64,000 bases of DNA, taken from NCBI RefSeq assembly GCF_947331435.1, contig NZ_CAMZOF010000012.1, forward strand, positions 186,001-250,000, written 5' to 3'. The translations under genes were made by a program, and so were the position numbers. Under the pieces are notes generated by a model. It had not been told where the DNA came from, did no database searches, and saw nothing but the letters and a program-made list of their open reading frames with translations. Of the stretch, positions 10,875-19,938 are shown piece by piece. The DNA is from Pelagibius sp. Alg239-R121 (GTDB taxonomy: Bacteria; Pseudomonadota; Alphaproteobacteria; Kiloniellales; Kiloniellaceae). Numbering within the stretch: position 1 is the first letter of the stretch; every line of letters begins with the position of its first letter.

Positions 10875-11624
10875 ATGAACCTGAACGACAAAGTAGCGAT
10901 TGTAACCGGCGGGGGCCGAGATATTGGCCGCGCCTGTGTCATGAGATTGGCGCAGGAAGGCGCGAAGGTTGCAATCAATTACCATTCCAGCAGCGCAGGT
11001 GCAGAGTCCGCAGTTCAGGAAATCACTGCTGCCGGCGGCGAGGCTTTCGCTCTTCAGGGCGACATGACCAAACCAGCCGACGTTGAGAAGCTTGTCAGCG
11101 AGACCCGCACGACCTTCGGCAACGCCATCAATGTTCTCATCCATGTGACCGGAGGTCTGGTCGCACGCAAGCGCATCGAAGAAATGGACCTCGAGCACTA
11201 CAACCGGGTCATGGACTTGAACACCACATCACTGTTTCTGACCGTAAAGGCGATTGAGCCCTTTATGCCTGAAGGCAGCGCGATCGTTCCACTTGCTTCA
11301 CAGGCCGGCAGAGATGGTGGAGGTCCAGGCGCTGTAATCTACGCCACCTCAAAGGGCGCCGTGATGACGATGACCCGCGGTTTGGCCAAGGAGTTTGGTC
11401 CACGCATCCGCGTCAATGCCTTGTGCCCTGGGATGATCGACACCGACTTCCATAACACTTTCACGAAACCCGAAGTCCGCACGCACGTGGCCAATGCCAG
11501 CCCGTTAAAACGCGAAGGCACGCCAGAAGACACCGCTAATCTTGCCGTTTTCCTTGCTTCGGACCGATCGGCTTTCATGACCGGTGCCTGCATCGACATC
11601 AACGGCGGCATGTTGTTTTCCTGA
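10875..11624 (+). CDS. SDR family oxidoreductase
   Basis: A 249-residue classical short-chain dehydrogenase. It has the cofactor motif TGGGRDIG at residues 12-19 and a VTGG motif in place of the usual NNAG. The catalytic Ser is in VPLASQAG, and the active-site Tyr and Lys are in YATSKGAVM. The C-terminal signature is ACIDINGGMLFS. The ATG at 10875 is preferred to the adjacent TTG because of the spacing to AGGAAGA. It lies downstream of the GntR gene, shares a promoter motif with the TRAP operon and converges on an FAH gene. The substrate is unknown. Confidence 0.92.
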   Translation: MNLNDKVAIVTGGGRDIGRACVMRLAQEGAKVAINYHSSSAGAESAVQEITAAGGEAFALQGDMTKPADVEKLVSETRTTFGNAINVLIHVTGGLVARKRIEEMDLEHYNRVMDLNTTSLFLTVKAIEPFMPEGSAIVPLASQAGRDGGGPGAVIYATSKGAVMTMTRGLAKEFGPRIRVNALCPGMIDTDFHNTFTKPEVRTHVANASPLKREGTPEDTANLAVFLASDRSAFMTGACIDINGGMLFS

Positions 11625-11784
11625 CCCTCAGGCCCTTCTTTGTATCGGCTGACCGGAGTTGCACACCTTTACTCCAGATTATGATCGTTTTTCTGGAACA
11701 TCGTGTGTCACACCTGACGCATTGAAGCTGTCCGAAATTGAAAGCAACCGCTTATCAACCTCCAAAAGCTGCCAAAGCGTAATA

Positions 11785-12471
11785 TCAGACGACAGTTATC
11801 TTCAAATCACCCACACCTTCTACATGGCCGTGGAGCCTGTCACCGCGCTGTACCGGTCCGACGCCAGCCGGCGTACCAGTCAGAATGATGTCGCCAGCCT
11901 GCAGGGTAAACAGCTCCGACAGATAGGAAATCATCTCGGGGATTTTCCAGATCATCTGATTGAGGTCGCCTTCTTGCCGAACTTCATCGTTAATCTTGAG
12001 CCACACGGCCCCATGATCGGGATGACCGGTGTCCCCAGCCGGGATCAAGGCTGAGCACGGTGCCGAGTTTTCAAAGGCTTTACCGATTTCCCATGGTCGG
12101 CCGAGCTTCTTCATCTGTCCCTGCAGGTCGCGCCGTGTCATGTCCAGAGAGACGCCATAGCCGAAGACGCAGTCGAGAGCGGCTTCCACAGGGATATCAC
12201 TACCGCCGGACTTGAGGGCGACGGCCAGTTCGATTTCGTGATGAACGTCGCTGGTCTTGCCGGGGTAGGGAAAATCTTCGCCTTCGAGCAGAATATTGCC
12301 GGGGTTTTTCTGAAAGAAAAAAGGCGGTTCCCGATCCGGATCATGCCCCATCTCGATGGCATGAGCCGCATAGTTTCGTCCAACGCAATAGATTCGATGG
12401 ACAGGGAACACCTCGTCGCTGCCGCGCACCGGAATTGTCGTTTGTTTAGGAGGAGAGAAGACGTATTTCAT
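11785..12471 (-). CDS. Fumarylacetoacetate hydrolase family protein (short form)
   Basis: A 228-residue FAH-fold enzyme of the short YcgM/FAHD1-like type, cleaving C-C bonds in acylpyruvates or isomerising or decarboxylating related ketoacids. It has RIYCVGRNYAAHAIEMG near the N-terminus, a metal-binding Glu pair in HHEIELAVAL, and the closing GDIILTGTPAGVGPV motif. It is the last gene of the seven-gene leftward operon that starts at 18222, following the Ldh-family dehydrogenase. Confidence 0.92.
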   Translation of the reverse strand: MKYVFSPPKQTTIPVRGSDEVFPVHRIYCVGRNYAAHAIEMGHDPDREPPFFFQKNPGNILLEGEDFPYPGKTSDVHHEIELAVALKSGGSDIPVEAALDCVFGYGVSLDMTRRDLQGQMKKLGRPWEIGKAFENSAPCSALIPAGDTGHPDHGAVWLKINDEVRQEGDLNQMIWKIPEMISYLSELFTLQAGDIILTGTPAGVGPVQRGDRLHGHVEGVGDLKITVV

Positions 12472-12524
12472 GGTTCTGTGCTTTCAAACTTTGTGCCGCG
12501 GCCCGGTAAATAAAAATCTCGCGG

Positions 12525-13586
12525 TTAACCGGCCAACTCCGGAATACTCAGTTCCTGCGCGATCTTGGAAAGTGTGTCAACGAGGTTTGGATGCAGGGGG
12601 ATGCCGTTCAGATTCCGATCTTTATGGATATCACCGCGAAGCTGCCCCGGAATTCGGACGGGGTCATGCCCGGCAAGCGGCGTTGAACCGCGCATTGTGG
12701 CCAGAACACCGTCAACGGCAGACTTGAAGACAGCAACATCTCCAAAAGCCTCCACAGAAATGGCCGCAACGAACTGGCCGGTATTGGTGGGGCTTGTCGT
12801 ATCCTTGGTAAAATTGACGACATCATCGCCGAAGGCCGCGCCATTGAGCGTACCAGCTAGCAATCCGATGGCCATGGCAAGCCCGTATCCCTTGGCTCCG
12901 CCTATCGGTAGCAACAGGCCTTCCCCCTGGCGGTTCGGATCGGTCATCGGATTGCCCTCACGATCGATCATCCAGCCTTCCGGCATCGGCTCACCGCGTT
13001 GAGCAAGGACCTTGATCTTGCCGGCGGCTGCGTTGGAAGTCGCCATATCCAGCACAAAGGGCGGTGCTTCTCCGGCTGGAACGGCAATGGCAATCGGGTT
13101 GGTGCCGAGCAACAGGTCCTGCCCACCGAAGGGCGCCACATGGTTGGCGCTGCCGACGGCGGCCACAATGCCGATCATATCTCTTTCCACCGCCATATTG
13201 ACGTAGAGCGAAGCCGGTCCGGCATGGTTGCCGTTGCGCACACCGACCCAGCCGATGCCGCCGCCGGTCGCCTTTTCGATCGCCAGCTCCGTTGCCCGCT
13301 GCATAGCCAGATGTCCTAGACCATTGTCGCCGTCGACAACGGCACTGGCACCGCGTTCCACGGGCGTCGTTATATTGGCGTTCGGATTGGTGCCTCCATC
13401 TCGAAGCCGGTTGACGTACTGACGCAAGCGGAATGTGCCGTGCGTGTCGTAACCATAGAGATCCGCCCTGACCATCAATCCGGCGACGCTTTTGGCATCG
13501 GCTTCAGGCACGTTCAGCGCAATGAAGGCCGACGTCAGGAACGCTTCTATATTCTCGGCGCGGTATACTTTGCTATCTCCACTCAT
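12525..13586 (-). CDS. Ldh family (malate/L-lactate-type) NAD(P)-dependent oxidoreductase
   Basis: A 353-residue member of the Ldh_2 family (malate, L-sulfolactate and ureidoglycolate dehydrogenases), which is unrelated to Rossmann-type LDH. Landmarks are DLYGYDTHGTFRLRQYV with the catalytic His, VRNGNHAGPASLYV, GTNPIAIAVPA, the DMATSNAAAGKI segment and IGGAKGYGLAMAIGLLAGTL near the C-terminus. It oxidises a 2-hydroxyacid or reduces a 2-ketoacid. Its place between ABC importer genes and an FAH enzyme suggests the imported compound is a hydroxy- or ketoacid. Confidence 0.92.
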   Translation of the reverse strand: MSGDSKVYRAENIEAFLTSAFIALNVPEADAKSVAGLMVRADLYGYDTHGTFRLRQYVNRLRDGGTNPNANITTPVERGASAVVDGDNGLGHLAMQRATELAIEKATGGGIGWVGVRNGNHAGPASLYVNMAVERDMIGIVAAVGSANHVAPFGGQDLLLGTNPIAIAVPAGEAPPFVLDMATSNAAAGKIKVLAQRGEPMPEGWMIDREGNPMTDPNRQGEGLLLPIGGAKGYGLAMAIGLLAGTLNGAAFGDDVVNFTKDTTSPTNTGQFVAAISVEAFGDVAVFKSAVDGVLATMRGSTPLAGHDPVRIPGQLRGDIHKDRNLNGIPLHPNLVDTLSKIAQELSIPELAG

Positions 13587-13616
13587 TGCGATGCCTCCTG
13601 AGCCTTCGTCAAGCTG

Positions 13617-14372
13617 TCAGGCACGGGTGCTGGCATAGTATTCAACCTTATGCTCCAGCCAGCCAATAGCCGAAGAGAACACCAGAGCGAAAATAAAGAG
13701 AATGATTGTCAAAGCCCAAAACTCCTCGAATTGGAAATTGTCCGAAAAGGTTCTGAATAGCCTGCCGAGCGCGACCACTGAGACCAGTAACTGACCGATC
13801 ACGATGCCCTTCACCGCCCGGATCAACCCCATGCGGATGCCTGCGAGGATTTCCGGCAATGCCGCCCAGAATAAAACCTTGCTAATGAGCTGCCACCGGC
13901 TGGCGCCGAAGCAACGGCCCATTTCAGACAGCGACGGCGAGATGTGTCGAACGCCGGCATAGGTATCGAGGGCGATGATCCAAGTTGAAAACAAAACAAC
14001 CGTCACGACGATTGTTGTCTGGCCGAGACCAAAGAGCAGCATCAGCACAGGCACCAGCGACGATAATGGCGCGCTTGCAAAGATGTTCACCCACATTCCA
14101 AGGACGCTGTTGGCGATTTTGTTGGTGCCCATCAGAAAGCCAATCACCACACCCAGCAAGATAGCAATGGCCATGCCGATCGCGAACGACTGAAACGTCA
14201 AGAGAGCCGCCGCCTGAAAATCCGCACGCTGAACCAGGATTACCAACTGCGCCAGAACAGCCGAGAATGGTGGCAGGATGAAAGCAAGTTCCAACTGCCC
14301 CGCAACTTCCCAAATCGCAATCCAGATCAGCAATGAAAAAACCGGCGGGATGCGAAAACCGTAAATACTCAT
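13617..14372 (-). CDS. ABC transporter permease 2 (SsuC/TauC-like)
   Basis: A 251-residue permease of the nitrate/sulfonate/taurine type with about six transmembrane segments and the EAA loop around MGRCFGASRWQLISKVLFWAALPEI. The start at 14372 (MSIYGFRIPP) follows the ATPase stop by ten bases. The frame stays open for 100 more codons upstream, but that part overlaps the ATPase gene in another frame and has shadow-like composition. It is the second, distinct permease of the same importer. Confidence 0.9.
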   Translation of the reverse strand: MSIYGFRIPPVFSLLIWIAIWEVAGQLELAFILPPFSAVLAQLVILVQRADFQAAALLTFQSFAIGMAIAILLGVVIGFLMGTNKIANSVLGMWVNIFASAPLSSLVPVLMLLFGLGQTTIVVTVVLFSTWIIALDTYAGVRHISPSLSEMGRCFGASRWQLISKVLFWAALPEILAGIRMGLIRAVKGIVIGQLLVSVVALGRLFRTFSDNFQFEEFWALTIILFIFALVFSSAIGWLEHKVEYYASTRA

Positions 14373-14382
14373 CCAGCTGCCC

Positions 14383-15192
14383 TCAATCCAGGTATTTGCG
14401 CAGGTCGGTCCAGATCTCTTCGACGGTATCGAGATAGGTCTTGTTACGCCGTATGTCGTCCGGGCTGATGTCGCGGCTGATATCAGGACGGATCGTGGCG
14501 TGGATACGTCCCGGACGCGGCGATAAGAGGACGATTTGATCGGAGACGTAAACCGCCTCCTCGATCGAATGCGTAACGAAGATGACTGTTTTTCGCTCGA
14601 CCGAGAGAAGATGCAGGAGGTCTTCCTGAAACTTGCGGCGCGTTTGTTCATCGACCGCCGAAAAGGGCTCATCCATCAGCAGCACATCCGCGTCGACCGC
14701 CATGGCCCGTGCCAGGCCGACGCGCTGACGCATGCCACCCGACAGTTCGTGGGGATACTTGTCCTCGAAACCGGCCAGGCCTACTTCGTTGATATAATGT
14801 CGCGCCTTTTCCTCGCGCTCGGACTTTGGGTGTTTTGTCAGTTCCAAGCCGAAGCCGACGTTGCGCAAAACCGTAGCCCAGGGCAGCAAGGCAAAATCCT
14901 GAAACACGAACGCGCGTTCCGGTCCTGGACCGGTGACCGGCCTGCCATGCACGAAAACCTGGCCGTCGCTTGGCTCCAGAAGCCCGGCGATAATTTTAAG
15001 CAATGTTGTCTTACCGCAACCGCTGGGCCCCAGCAGGGTCGTCATCTGGCCGGTCGGAAAAGCCAGGTTAATAGCATCGAGCGCGTGGATATCCGTCCCG
15101 TAGGTCTTTGAGATATTGCGCACCTCGACAATGTTGTCTTTTGAGGTTTCGGTCGTCCCTTTGTATGCCGGTGCTGCAGCTGCACTTGCCAT
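14383..15192 (-). CDS. ABC transporter ATP-binding protein (SsuB/TauB-like)
   Basis: A 269-residue ATPase. Walker A is GPSGCGKTT (residues 55-63), the signature is LSGGMRQRVGLARA, Walker B is DVLLMDEPFSAVD and the switch His is in FVTHSIEEAV. The family-specific FVFQDFALLPWATVLRNV Q-loop groups it with nitrate/sulfonate/taurine importers. It overlaps the preceding permease stop by one base (TAATG) and sits between the two permease genes, consistent with a heterodimeric membrane domain. Confidence 0.95.
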   Translation of the reverse strand: MASAAAAPAYKGTTETSKDNIVEVRNISKTYGTDIHALDAINLAFPTGQMTTLLGPSGCGKTTLLKIIAGLLEPSDGQVFVHGRPVTGPGPERAFVFQDFALLPWATVLRNVGFGLELTKHPKSEREEKARHYINEVGLAGFEDKYPHELSGGMRQRVGLARAMAVDADVLLMDEPFSAVDEQTRRKFQEDLLHLLSVERKTVIFVTHSIEEAVYVSDQIVLLSPRPGRIHATIRPDISRDISPDDIRRNKTYLDTVEEIWTDLRKYLD

Positions 15193-16013
15193 TACAGACC
15201 TTTCTTCTTTTCGGGCCGGAAGTATTTGACTTCAACGTTTTCGAGAAACCCAACCATGACAGCGGAAAAGACAATGATCGAAAACACCGCTGCGTACATC
15301 TGAGGGTATTCCGCGATTGAACGGTGATAGGAGATCAAATCGCCAAGACCGGTCGGCGTGATCAGAAGCTCGGCGAGGATGACACCGATAAAACCCGCAG
15401 CGACACCCAGTCTGAGACCAGCAAAGATTATGGGTGCAGCGCTTGGGATGATCACCTTCCAGATTTCCTGCATCCGCGTCCCTTGAAAGGAACGACTCAT
15501 CTGTATGAGACTCGGGCTGGCGTTTCGAACCGCCTTATAGGTGTTGAGGACAATGATGGGGGCGGCCAGCATGATGACCGCAACTGTTTTCGCGGTGAGC
15601 CCGATCCCATAGGCATAGGTTATCAGCGGGATCAGCGCAGCGACCGGAGAGGCCTGAAGCACAATGAAGATCGGTTCCCACATCCATTGGAACAGCCGGT
15701 TAAGCCCCATTCCAACGCCGATAACGACGCCAAACACTCCCGATATGATCACCCCGGTCGCAAGCGGCTTGAGCGTTTCACCGTAAGCATGGACCATGCG
15801 TCCATCCAAGGTCATCTCGAATAGGGCCTGCATGGTCTCGCCGAAGGTTGGGAAGGCGACACTGATTGGAATTCTGCCCGCGATCTCCCAGATGCCAAAC
15901 ACGGCTACGATCGACAACAATCGATAGACAAGCGTATTCGACAGGCCAAAGAGCAGATTCTTTTTCCCCGGCCTATCGGCTCCAGCCTGCGTTGACGAAG
16001 TGGCGCTCGACAT
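15192..16013 (-). CDS. ABC transporter permease 1 (SsuC/TauC-like)
   Basis: A 273-residue inner-membrane permease with about six helices. The binding-protein-dependent transport signature is around MSRSFQGTRMQEIWKVIIPSAAPII. Its sequence differs clearly from the second permease at 13617-14372, so the transporter probably uses two non-identical membrane subunits. The C-terminus ends in a Lys-rich tail just before the ATPase gene. Confidence 0.92.
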   Translation of the reverse strand: MSSATSSTQAGADRPGKKNLLFGLSNTLVYRLLSIVAVFGIWEIAGRIPISVAFPTFGETMQALFEMTLDGRMVHAYGETLKPLATGVIISGVFGVVIGVGMGLNRLFQWMWEPIFIVLQASPVAALIPLITYAYGIGLTAKTVAVIMLAAPIIVLNTYKAVRNASPSLIQMSRSFQGTRMQEIWKVIIPSAAPIIFAGLRLGVAAGFIGVILAELLITPTGLGDLISYHRSIAEYPQMYAAVFSIIVFSAVMVGFLENVEVKYFRPEKKKGL

Positions 16014-16190
16014 TATTTCCCTTACATCGGGTCGTAGAGTCCAGCGTTCGCGCTATGCAGTAAATGGCGCGAACGCAGATGGATTTTCCTGTTCACCTAG
16101 AGCCTGATCCAGGTTCACCGAGTCTGTAGTGATCGTTAATCGGCCTCGACGCTACAATGCGCTCTGGGCGATGGATCCCCGGGGCGCGGA

Positions 16191-17195
16191 TTACTTTTTG
16201 CCCAGCTTTGCCAGCGCTGCATCCACCGGGTCGAGGTACCAGTAGTCTTCGACCTTGAGTTCTTCCGCATTACCGTCCAGTGACCCGGAAGTCGTAAAGA
16301 AAGCGAAGTCTTCTTTAACGGAATCGGCGCTGCCACCATTGTCCGGATAAAGATCGATCTCGACGCCTTGTGTAAACGACGGCACGAGCTCGTCGACCTC
16401 GATTTTCTCGATATCAGGCAGAACATTATATTTGGCCCGAAGCGCTTCGATAGAAGCAGGATCGTCATTGATCTCCCGCCAGGTCTTGATCAACTCCTCA
16501 ACCAGGATAGCGACGGCTTCCTTTTCACTTTCCAGCCAGTTCTTGTTGGCATAGAGCGCTTCATCCGTTGCCTTGATGTCCGGTAGCGGTAGAAAAACGA
16601 ACTTTCCGGGGGCTTCACGTTCCAACAGTCGGCTGCGCTCGTAGTCCACGATCGATGCGGTTATGCGATCCTGCAATAAGGCGCCGGCACGAACACCGGA
16701 ACCGGGAACATAGCTTACGGAGTTATAGGAGACGCCGTTTTCCTTGGCCATCAATTGCATAATCGCCTCGGTTCCCGAACCCCGGCCATGCACCGCGACA
16801 TCGGCACCGTCGAGATCCTTCCAGCTTTTGTACTTCTCGCCGTTCACGACCGGATAGAAACGCAACATAGAAAGTTGATAGAACATCCGGATAGGTGCTT
16901 TGACCTTCTGGATCAAAGCGTAGGGAGTGCCGACGCCGATATCGGCCTGGCCGCTGACGATCGCCTGGGCCGCTAGATCTTCGGACTGCAAATACGATGT
17001 CTCAACCGAGACGCCGCGTTCCGCTGCGCGAGCCACAGCGATCATGAAGTTGACCATTTCACCGCCGGGAACGTCACCGAAGGCGACCCGCATTGTGCCT
17101 TTGTCCTGTGCCATTGCAGGTACAGCCGTAAACCCCATAACCAACGCCACCGCTACCGCGGTGCCGGCACGTTTCACTTTGGCAAAGCTCTGCAT
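16191..17195 (-). CDS. ABC transporter substrate-binding protein (NMT1/SsuA-like)
   Basis: A 334-residue periplasmic binding protein with a signal peptide (hydrophobic core VALVMGFTAVPAMA, cleavage near residue 29). The mature part has the NMT1/THI5-SsuA pattern: early VAFGDVPGG, then AIVSGQADIGVGTPYALIQ, DLDGADVAVHGRGSGTEAIM and hinge segments. The substrate is unknown; sulfonates, nitrate, phthalate-like acids and pyrimidine precursors are all bound by relatives. A 177-base gap to the next gene contains no obvious terminator. Confidence 0.9.
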   Translation of the reverse strand: MQSFAKVKRAGTAVAVALVMGFTAVPAMAQDKGTMRVAFGDVPGGEMVNFMIAVARAAERGVSVETSYLQSEDLAAQAIVSGQADIGVGTPYALIQKVKAPIRMFYQLSMLRFYPVVNGEKYKSWKDLDGADVAVHGRGSGTEAIMQLMAKENGVSYNSVSYVPGSGVRAGALLQDRITASIVDYERSRLLEREAPGKFVFLPLPDIKATDEALYANKNWLESEKEAVAILVEELIKTWREINDDPASIEALRAKYNVLPDIEKIEVDELVPSFTQGVEIDLYPDNGGSADSVKEDFAFFTTSGSLDGNAEELKVEDYWYLDPVDAALAKLGKK

Positions 17196-17262
17196 TGTTT
17201 CCTCCCAGGTTTGTTTTGCGTAATCCTTTACGGATTATTTTGTCCGGAGATCTTTGAGACAG

Positions 17263-18222
17263 TCAGGCAGCGAGACCCTCCTTGGAGACATCACGAACGC
17301 TATTCGTCAACTGACCAATGCCTTCGATTTCGCAGGTGAGGATATCGCCGTTTTTCAAGAACTGTGGAGGGTCCATGGCATAGCCGACGCCCGAGGGGGT
17401 CCCTGTCGCCAGAAGATCACCGGACTCGAGCGTCAAACCCTCGGAAAGCTGCTCCAGCAGATGAGCGATCGGAAAAATCAGATCTCCGGTACTGCCGTCC
17501 TGACGCAGCTCGCCGTTAACCTTTATGCTGATGCGCAGATTTTCGAAGTTCGGCAATTCATCGAGCGTGACAATCTGTGGCCCCATCGGGCAGCAGGTAT
17601 CCAGGCCCTTGCCTTTCAAAAACTGACCGCCGTGCGCGCGTTGAAGGTCGCGCGCCGTAACGTCATTGATAATGGTGAACCCAAAAATATGATCCAGGAC
17701 GTCCGCCGCCTTGATGTTACGGCCGGGTTTGCCGATCACAACGCCCAACTCAACCTCATAGTCCATTTTGTCGGAGACGGCCGGATCGAGACGTATCGCA
17801 TCGCCCGGTCCAACGACGGCTGTCGGAGGTTTTGTAAAGAAGACCGGACGCTTCGGAACCTTGTCTTCCTTTTTCTGCGCCCGGCTCGACTCCGTGACAT
17901 GAGCACGGTAATTGCTGCCGACGCAAAAAACGTTTTTTGCAGGCCGCGGGATAGGCGCCATCAGACTTACACTACCGATCGGCATTTGGGCTTCAGACAA
18001 CACACCAGCTTGAGCCTCACGCAAAATGGTCCGACAGGCGTCGGCCAATGCCGGACCACCGGCGATAATACCGGTGATGTCTTTCGGAACCTCCAAGGTG
18101 TCTTTGACAGATCCGCTTGCTTTGGCGCGCGAAAACGCGGTTGCCAAATCCAAGAGAGTCCCGCCATCAACCTCCAGGGCCGGGCGTGGCTCATTGCCGG
18201 ATCGATAGGTTACAAATCGCAT
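17263..18222 (-). CDS. Fumarylacetoacetate hydrolase family protein (long form)
   Basis: A 319-residue FAH-fold enzyme. The N-terminal subdomain (about 1-95) is followed by the catalytic core: VFCVGSNYRAHVTES, metal ligands in MDYEVELGVVIG and FTIINDVTARDLQ, and ESGDLLATGTPSGVGYAM. This resembles 2-keto-4-pentenoate hydratase/acylpyruvase enzymes. The ATG at 18222, with GGGAG nearby, is preferred to one 15 codons upstream. It is the first gene of the leftward operon with the ABC importer and is divergent from a GntR regulator. The operon therefore has two different FAH proteins. Confidence 0.92.
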   Translation of the reverse strand: MRFVTYRSGNEPRPALEVDGGTLLDLATAFSRAKASGSVKDTLEVPKDITGIIAGGPALADACRTILREAQAGVLSEAQMPIGSVSLMAPIPRPAKNVFCVGSNYRAHVTESSRAQKKEDKVPKRPVFFTKPPTAVVGPGDAIRLDPAVSDKMDYEVELGVVIGKPGRNIKAADVLDHIFGFTIINDVTARDLQRAHGGQFLKGKGLDTCCPMGPQIVTLDELPNFENLRISIKVNGELRQDGSTGDLIFPIAHLLEQLSEGLTLESGDLLATGTPSGVGYAMDPPQFLKNGDILTCEIEGIGQLTNSVRDVSKEGLAA

Positions 18223-18440
18223 GAGGTGTCTCCCACTGGATAACCGCATCAACTGGAAAAACTGCAACCGGCGCCGTTCAGGACTTCAAACTCGACCGTG
18301 ACCCCCAAAACCAATCTTGATTTTGGTGTAACCTCATTGTGTTATTATTTGGCTTGTTACCTGCCATTTTTATAAATTAGATATGAAGCTTCGTTCCAAG
18401 AGAACCCCCTTTTTTAACCCAATATGCAAAATGGTTCGCA

Positions 18441-19124
18441 ATGGTTGATAACGCAGGTGACGCTCAAACTGCCCTTGTTTCGCTCAGAAACTATCTGTCC
18501 GAACAGAAACTTGCGCTGAACGGCCGCTTGCCGGCAGAACGCCAATTGTGCAGCGAGCTAAATCTTTCGCGCGGCAAATTACGCAAGGCACTCGCGCAGC
18601 TCGAGTCTGAAGGCCAGATCTGGCGCCATGTCGGACGCGGAACTTTCATTGGCCCGCGGCCGGTCCTCAATCTCAGCGATGTCGAGTACTTGAGCGAACA
18701 GTCCCGCCCGACGGAAGTGATGGAAGCGCGCATGGCAGTTGAGCCTCAACTCGCAAAACTGGCGTCACTGCATAGCACCGCGTCAAATTTTGCCGAAATC
18801 CGCCGGTGCAACCGGCGATGCCGGGCGGCAAAGGAATGGCGCGTCTATGAGGCCTGGGACAATAATTTTCATCAGGCGATTGCATCGGCAACGTGCAACA
18901 GACTTCTGATCAGCCTGTTCGATACGCTGAACATTGTGCGGCGCTCAACGGTCTGGGGACAATTGCGCTCGACAAAACTGCCGCCAGCCGACCATCGCAG
19001 CTTTGATGAGCACGACGCAATTTATGAGGCGATCGCTGCACGCGATCCGGAGTTGGCAGCCGAATGCATGCGGACCCATCTCAGATCGGTTCGCGACAGA
19101 ACCTTCTCTTCATTGGATTCCTGA
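18441..19124 (+). CDS. GntR family (FadR-type) transcriptional regulator
   Basis: A 227-residue regulator with an N-terminal winged helix (about 10-75: LPAERQLCSELNLSRGKLRKAL and the wing GRGTFIG) and an all-helical FCD domain (DNNFHQAIA, and an EHDAIYEAI segment with the family His). It is divergent from the FAH/ABC/Ldh operon, so control of that operon is the simplest inference. The 218-base gap contains AT-rich stretches, but I could not define a palindrome with confidence. Confidence 0.9.
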   Translation: MVDNAGDAQTALVSLRNYLSEQKLALNGRLPAERQLCSELNLSRGKLRKALAQLESEGQIWRHVGRGTFIGPRPVLNLSDVEYLSEQSRPTEVMEARMAVEPQLAKLASLHSTASNFAEIRRCNRRCRAAKEWRVYEAWDNNFHQAIASATCNRLLISLFDTLNIVRRSTVWGQLRSTKLPPADHRSFDEHDAIYEAIAARDPELAAECMRTHLRSVRDRTFSSLDS

Positions 19125-19150
19125 GAGAAGCCCAACTCCGGCCTCACCCG

Positions 19151-19840
19151 CTACTTCAGCGCATGACGAAGCGCGGCACGCGCAAGCAAACGCGTCGAAT
19201 CTAGCGTGGGAAGCGGAGAATTCGCATCGTCAATGATCAGTGGGATTTCGGTACACCCCAGAACCACCGCGTCACAACCACCCTCCCCCAGCCGCCCGAT
19301 GACTTGCTGAAAGCAGGCAATCGCCTCCGGTTTGCAAACACCCTTCACCAGTTCGTCCATGATGATGCGGTTGATTTCCAGTCTCTCGGCGGCAGAGGGT
19401 CGTTCGAATGAGAGCCCGCGGCCGGATAGCTTTGCGGGATAGACCTCGCTCTCGACCAGCCATTTCGTTCCGGTGAGCGCCAGCCGCCGATACCCCCGAT
19501 TGACCGCCTCCCCTGCGACGACCTCGGCAATATGCAGCCATGGCAACGGGGACCGCGGAGCGACGTAATCAAAGGCCTGATGGATCGTATTGTCGGGGCA
19601 GATCAGGAAATCCGCCCCAGCCTTCTCCAGCTTCTGCGCGGAAGCCAACATCAGTTCTCCGACACCCTCAATGTCGCCCTGATCCAGGCGAACGACATAA
19701 TCCGCTAGAGACGGTGTATGCATGGATACTTCGGGATGGGCGTGTGGCCCGAGCAACCTTTCACCCTCGGCACAAATGGTGCGGTAACAGAGCGAGGCGC
19801 CCTCAGCGGAGCAACCGACGATGCCGATGTGCTGGGTCAT
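19151..19840 (-). CDS. Aspartate/glutamate racemase family protein with atypical first active-site position
   Basis: A 229-residue Asp/Glu/hydantoin-racemase-fold protein. It opens MTQHIGIVGCSAEGAS. The second catalytic cysteine is present in VLGCTEIPLI. At the first catalytic position classical racemases have Cys in PCNTxH, but this protein has CPDNTIH (Asp83, numbering from ATG 19840). One-cysteine members are known; E. coli YgeA has Thr there. The reaction may therefore be racemisation of another type, isomerisation or decarboxylation. The gene converges on the GntR gene and follows a DMT exporter gene on the same strand. Confidence 0.85.
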   Translation of the reverse strand: MTQHIGIVGCSAEGASLCYRTICAEGERLLGPHAHPEVSMHTPSLADYVVRLDQGDIEGVGELMLASAQKLEKAGADFLICPDNTIHQAFDYVAPRSPLPWLHIAEVVAGEAVNRGYRRLALTGTKWLVESEVYPAKLSGRGLSFERPSAAERLEINRIIMDELVKGVCKPEAIACFQQVIGRLGEGGCDAVVLGCTEIPLIIDDANSPLPTLDSTRLLARAALRHALK

Positions 19841-19938
19841 ATACACTTATCTCTCATTGTTATCTTGCTACAGATTATCGCGGAGCAGATTAAGTACAAT
19901 GCGATTTTGGCTGGCGGCAACAGGCGGTCAGAACATGT

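Noticed and set aside
14373-14672. 100-codon N-terminal extension of the second ABC permease
   Set aside because: It lies within the ATPase gene in another frame, is Ser/Arg-rich, and the downstream ATG at 14372 fits the permease family.
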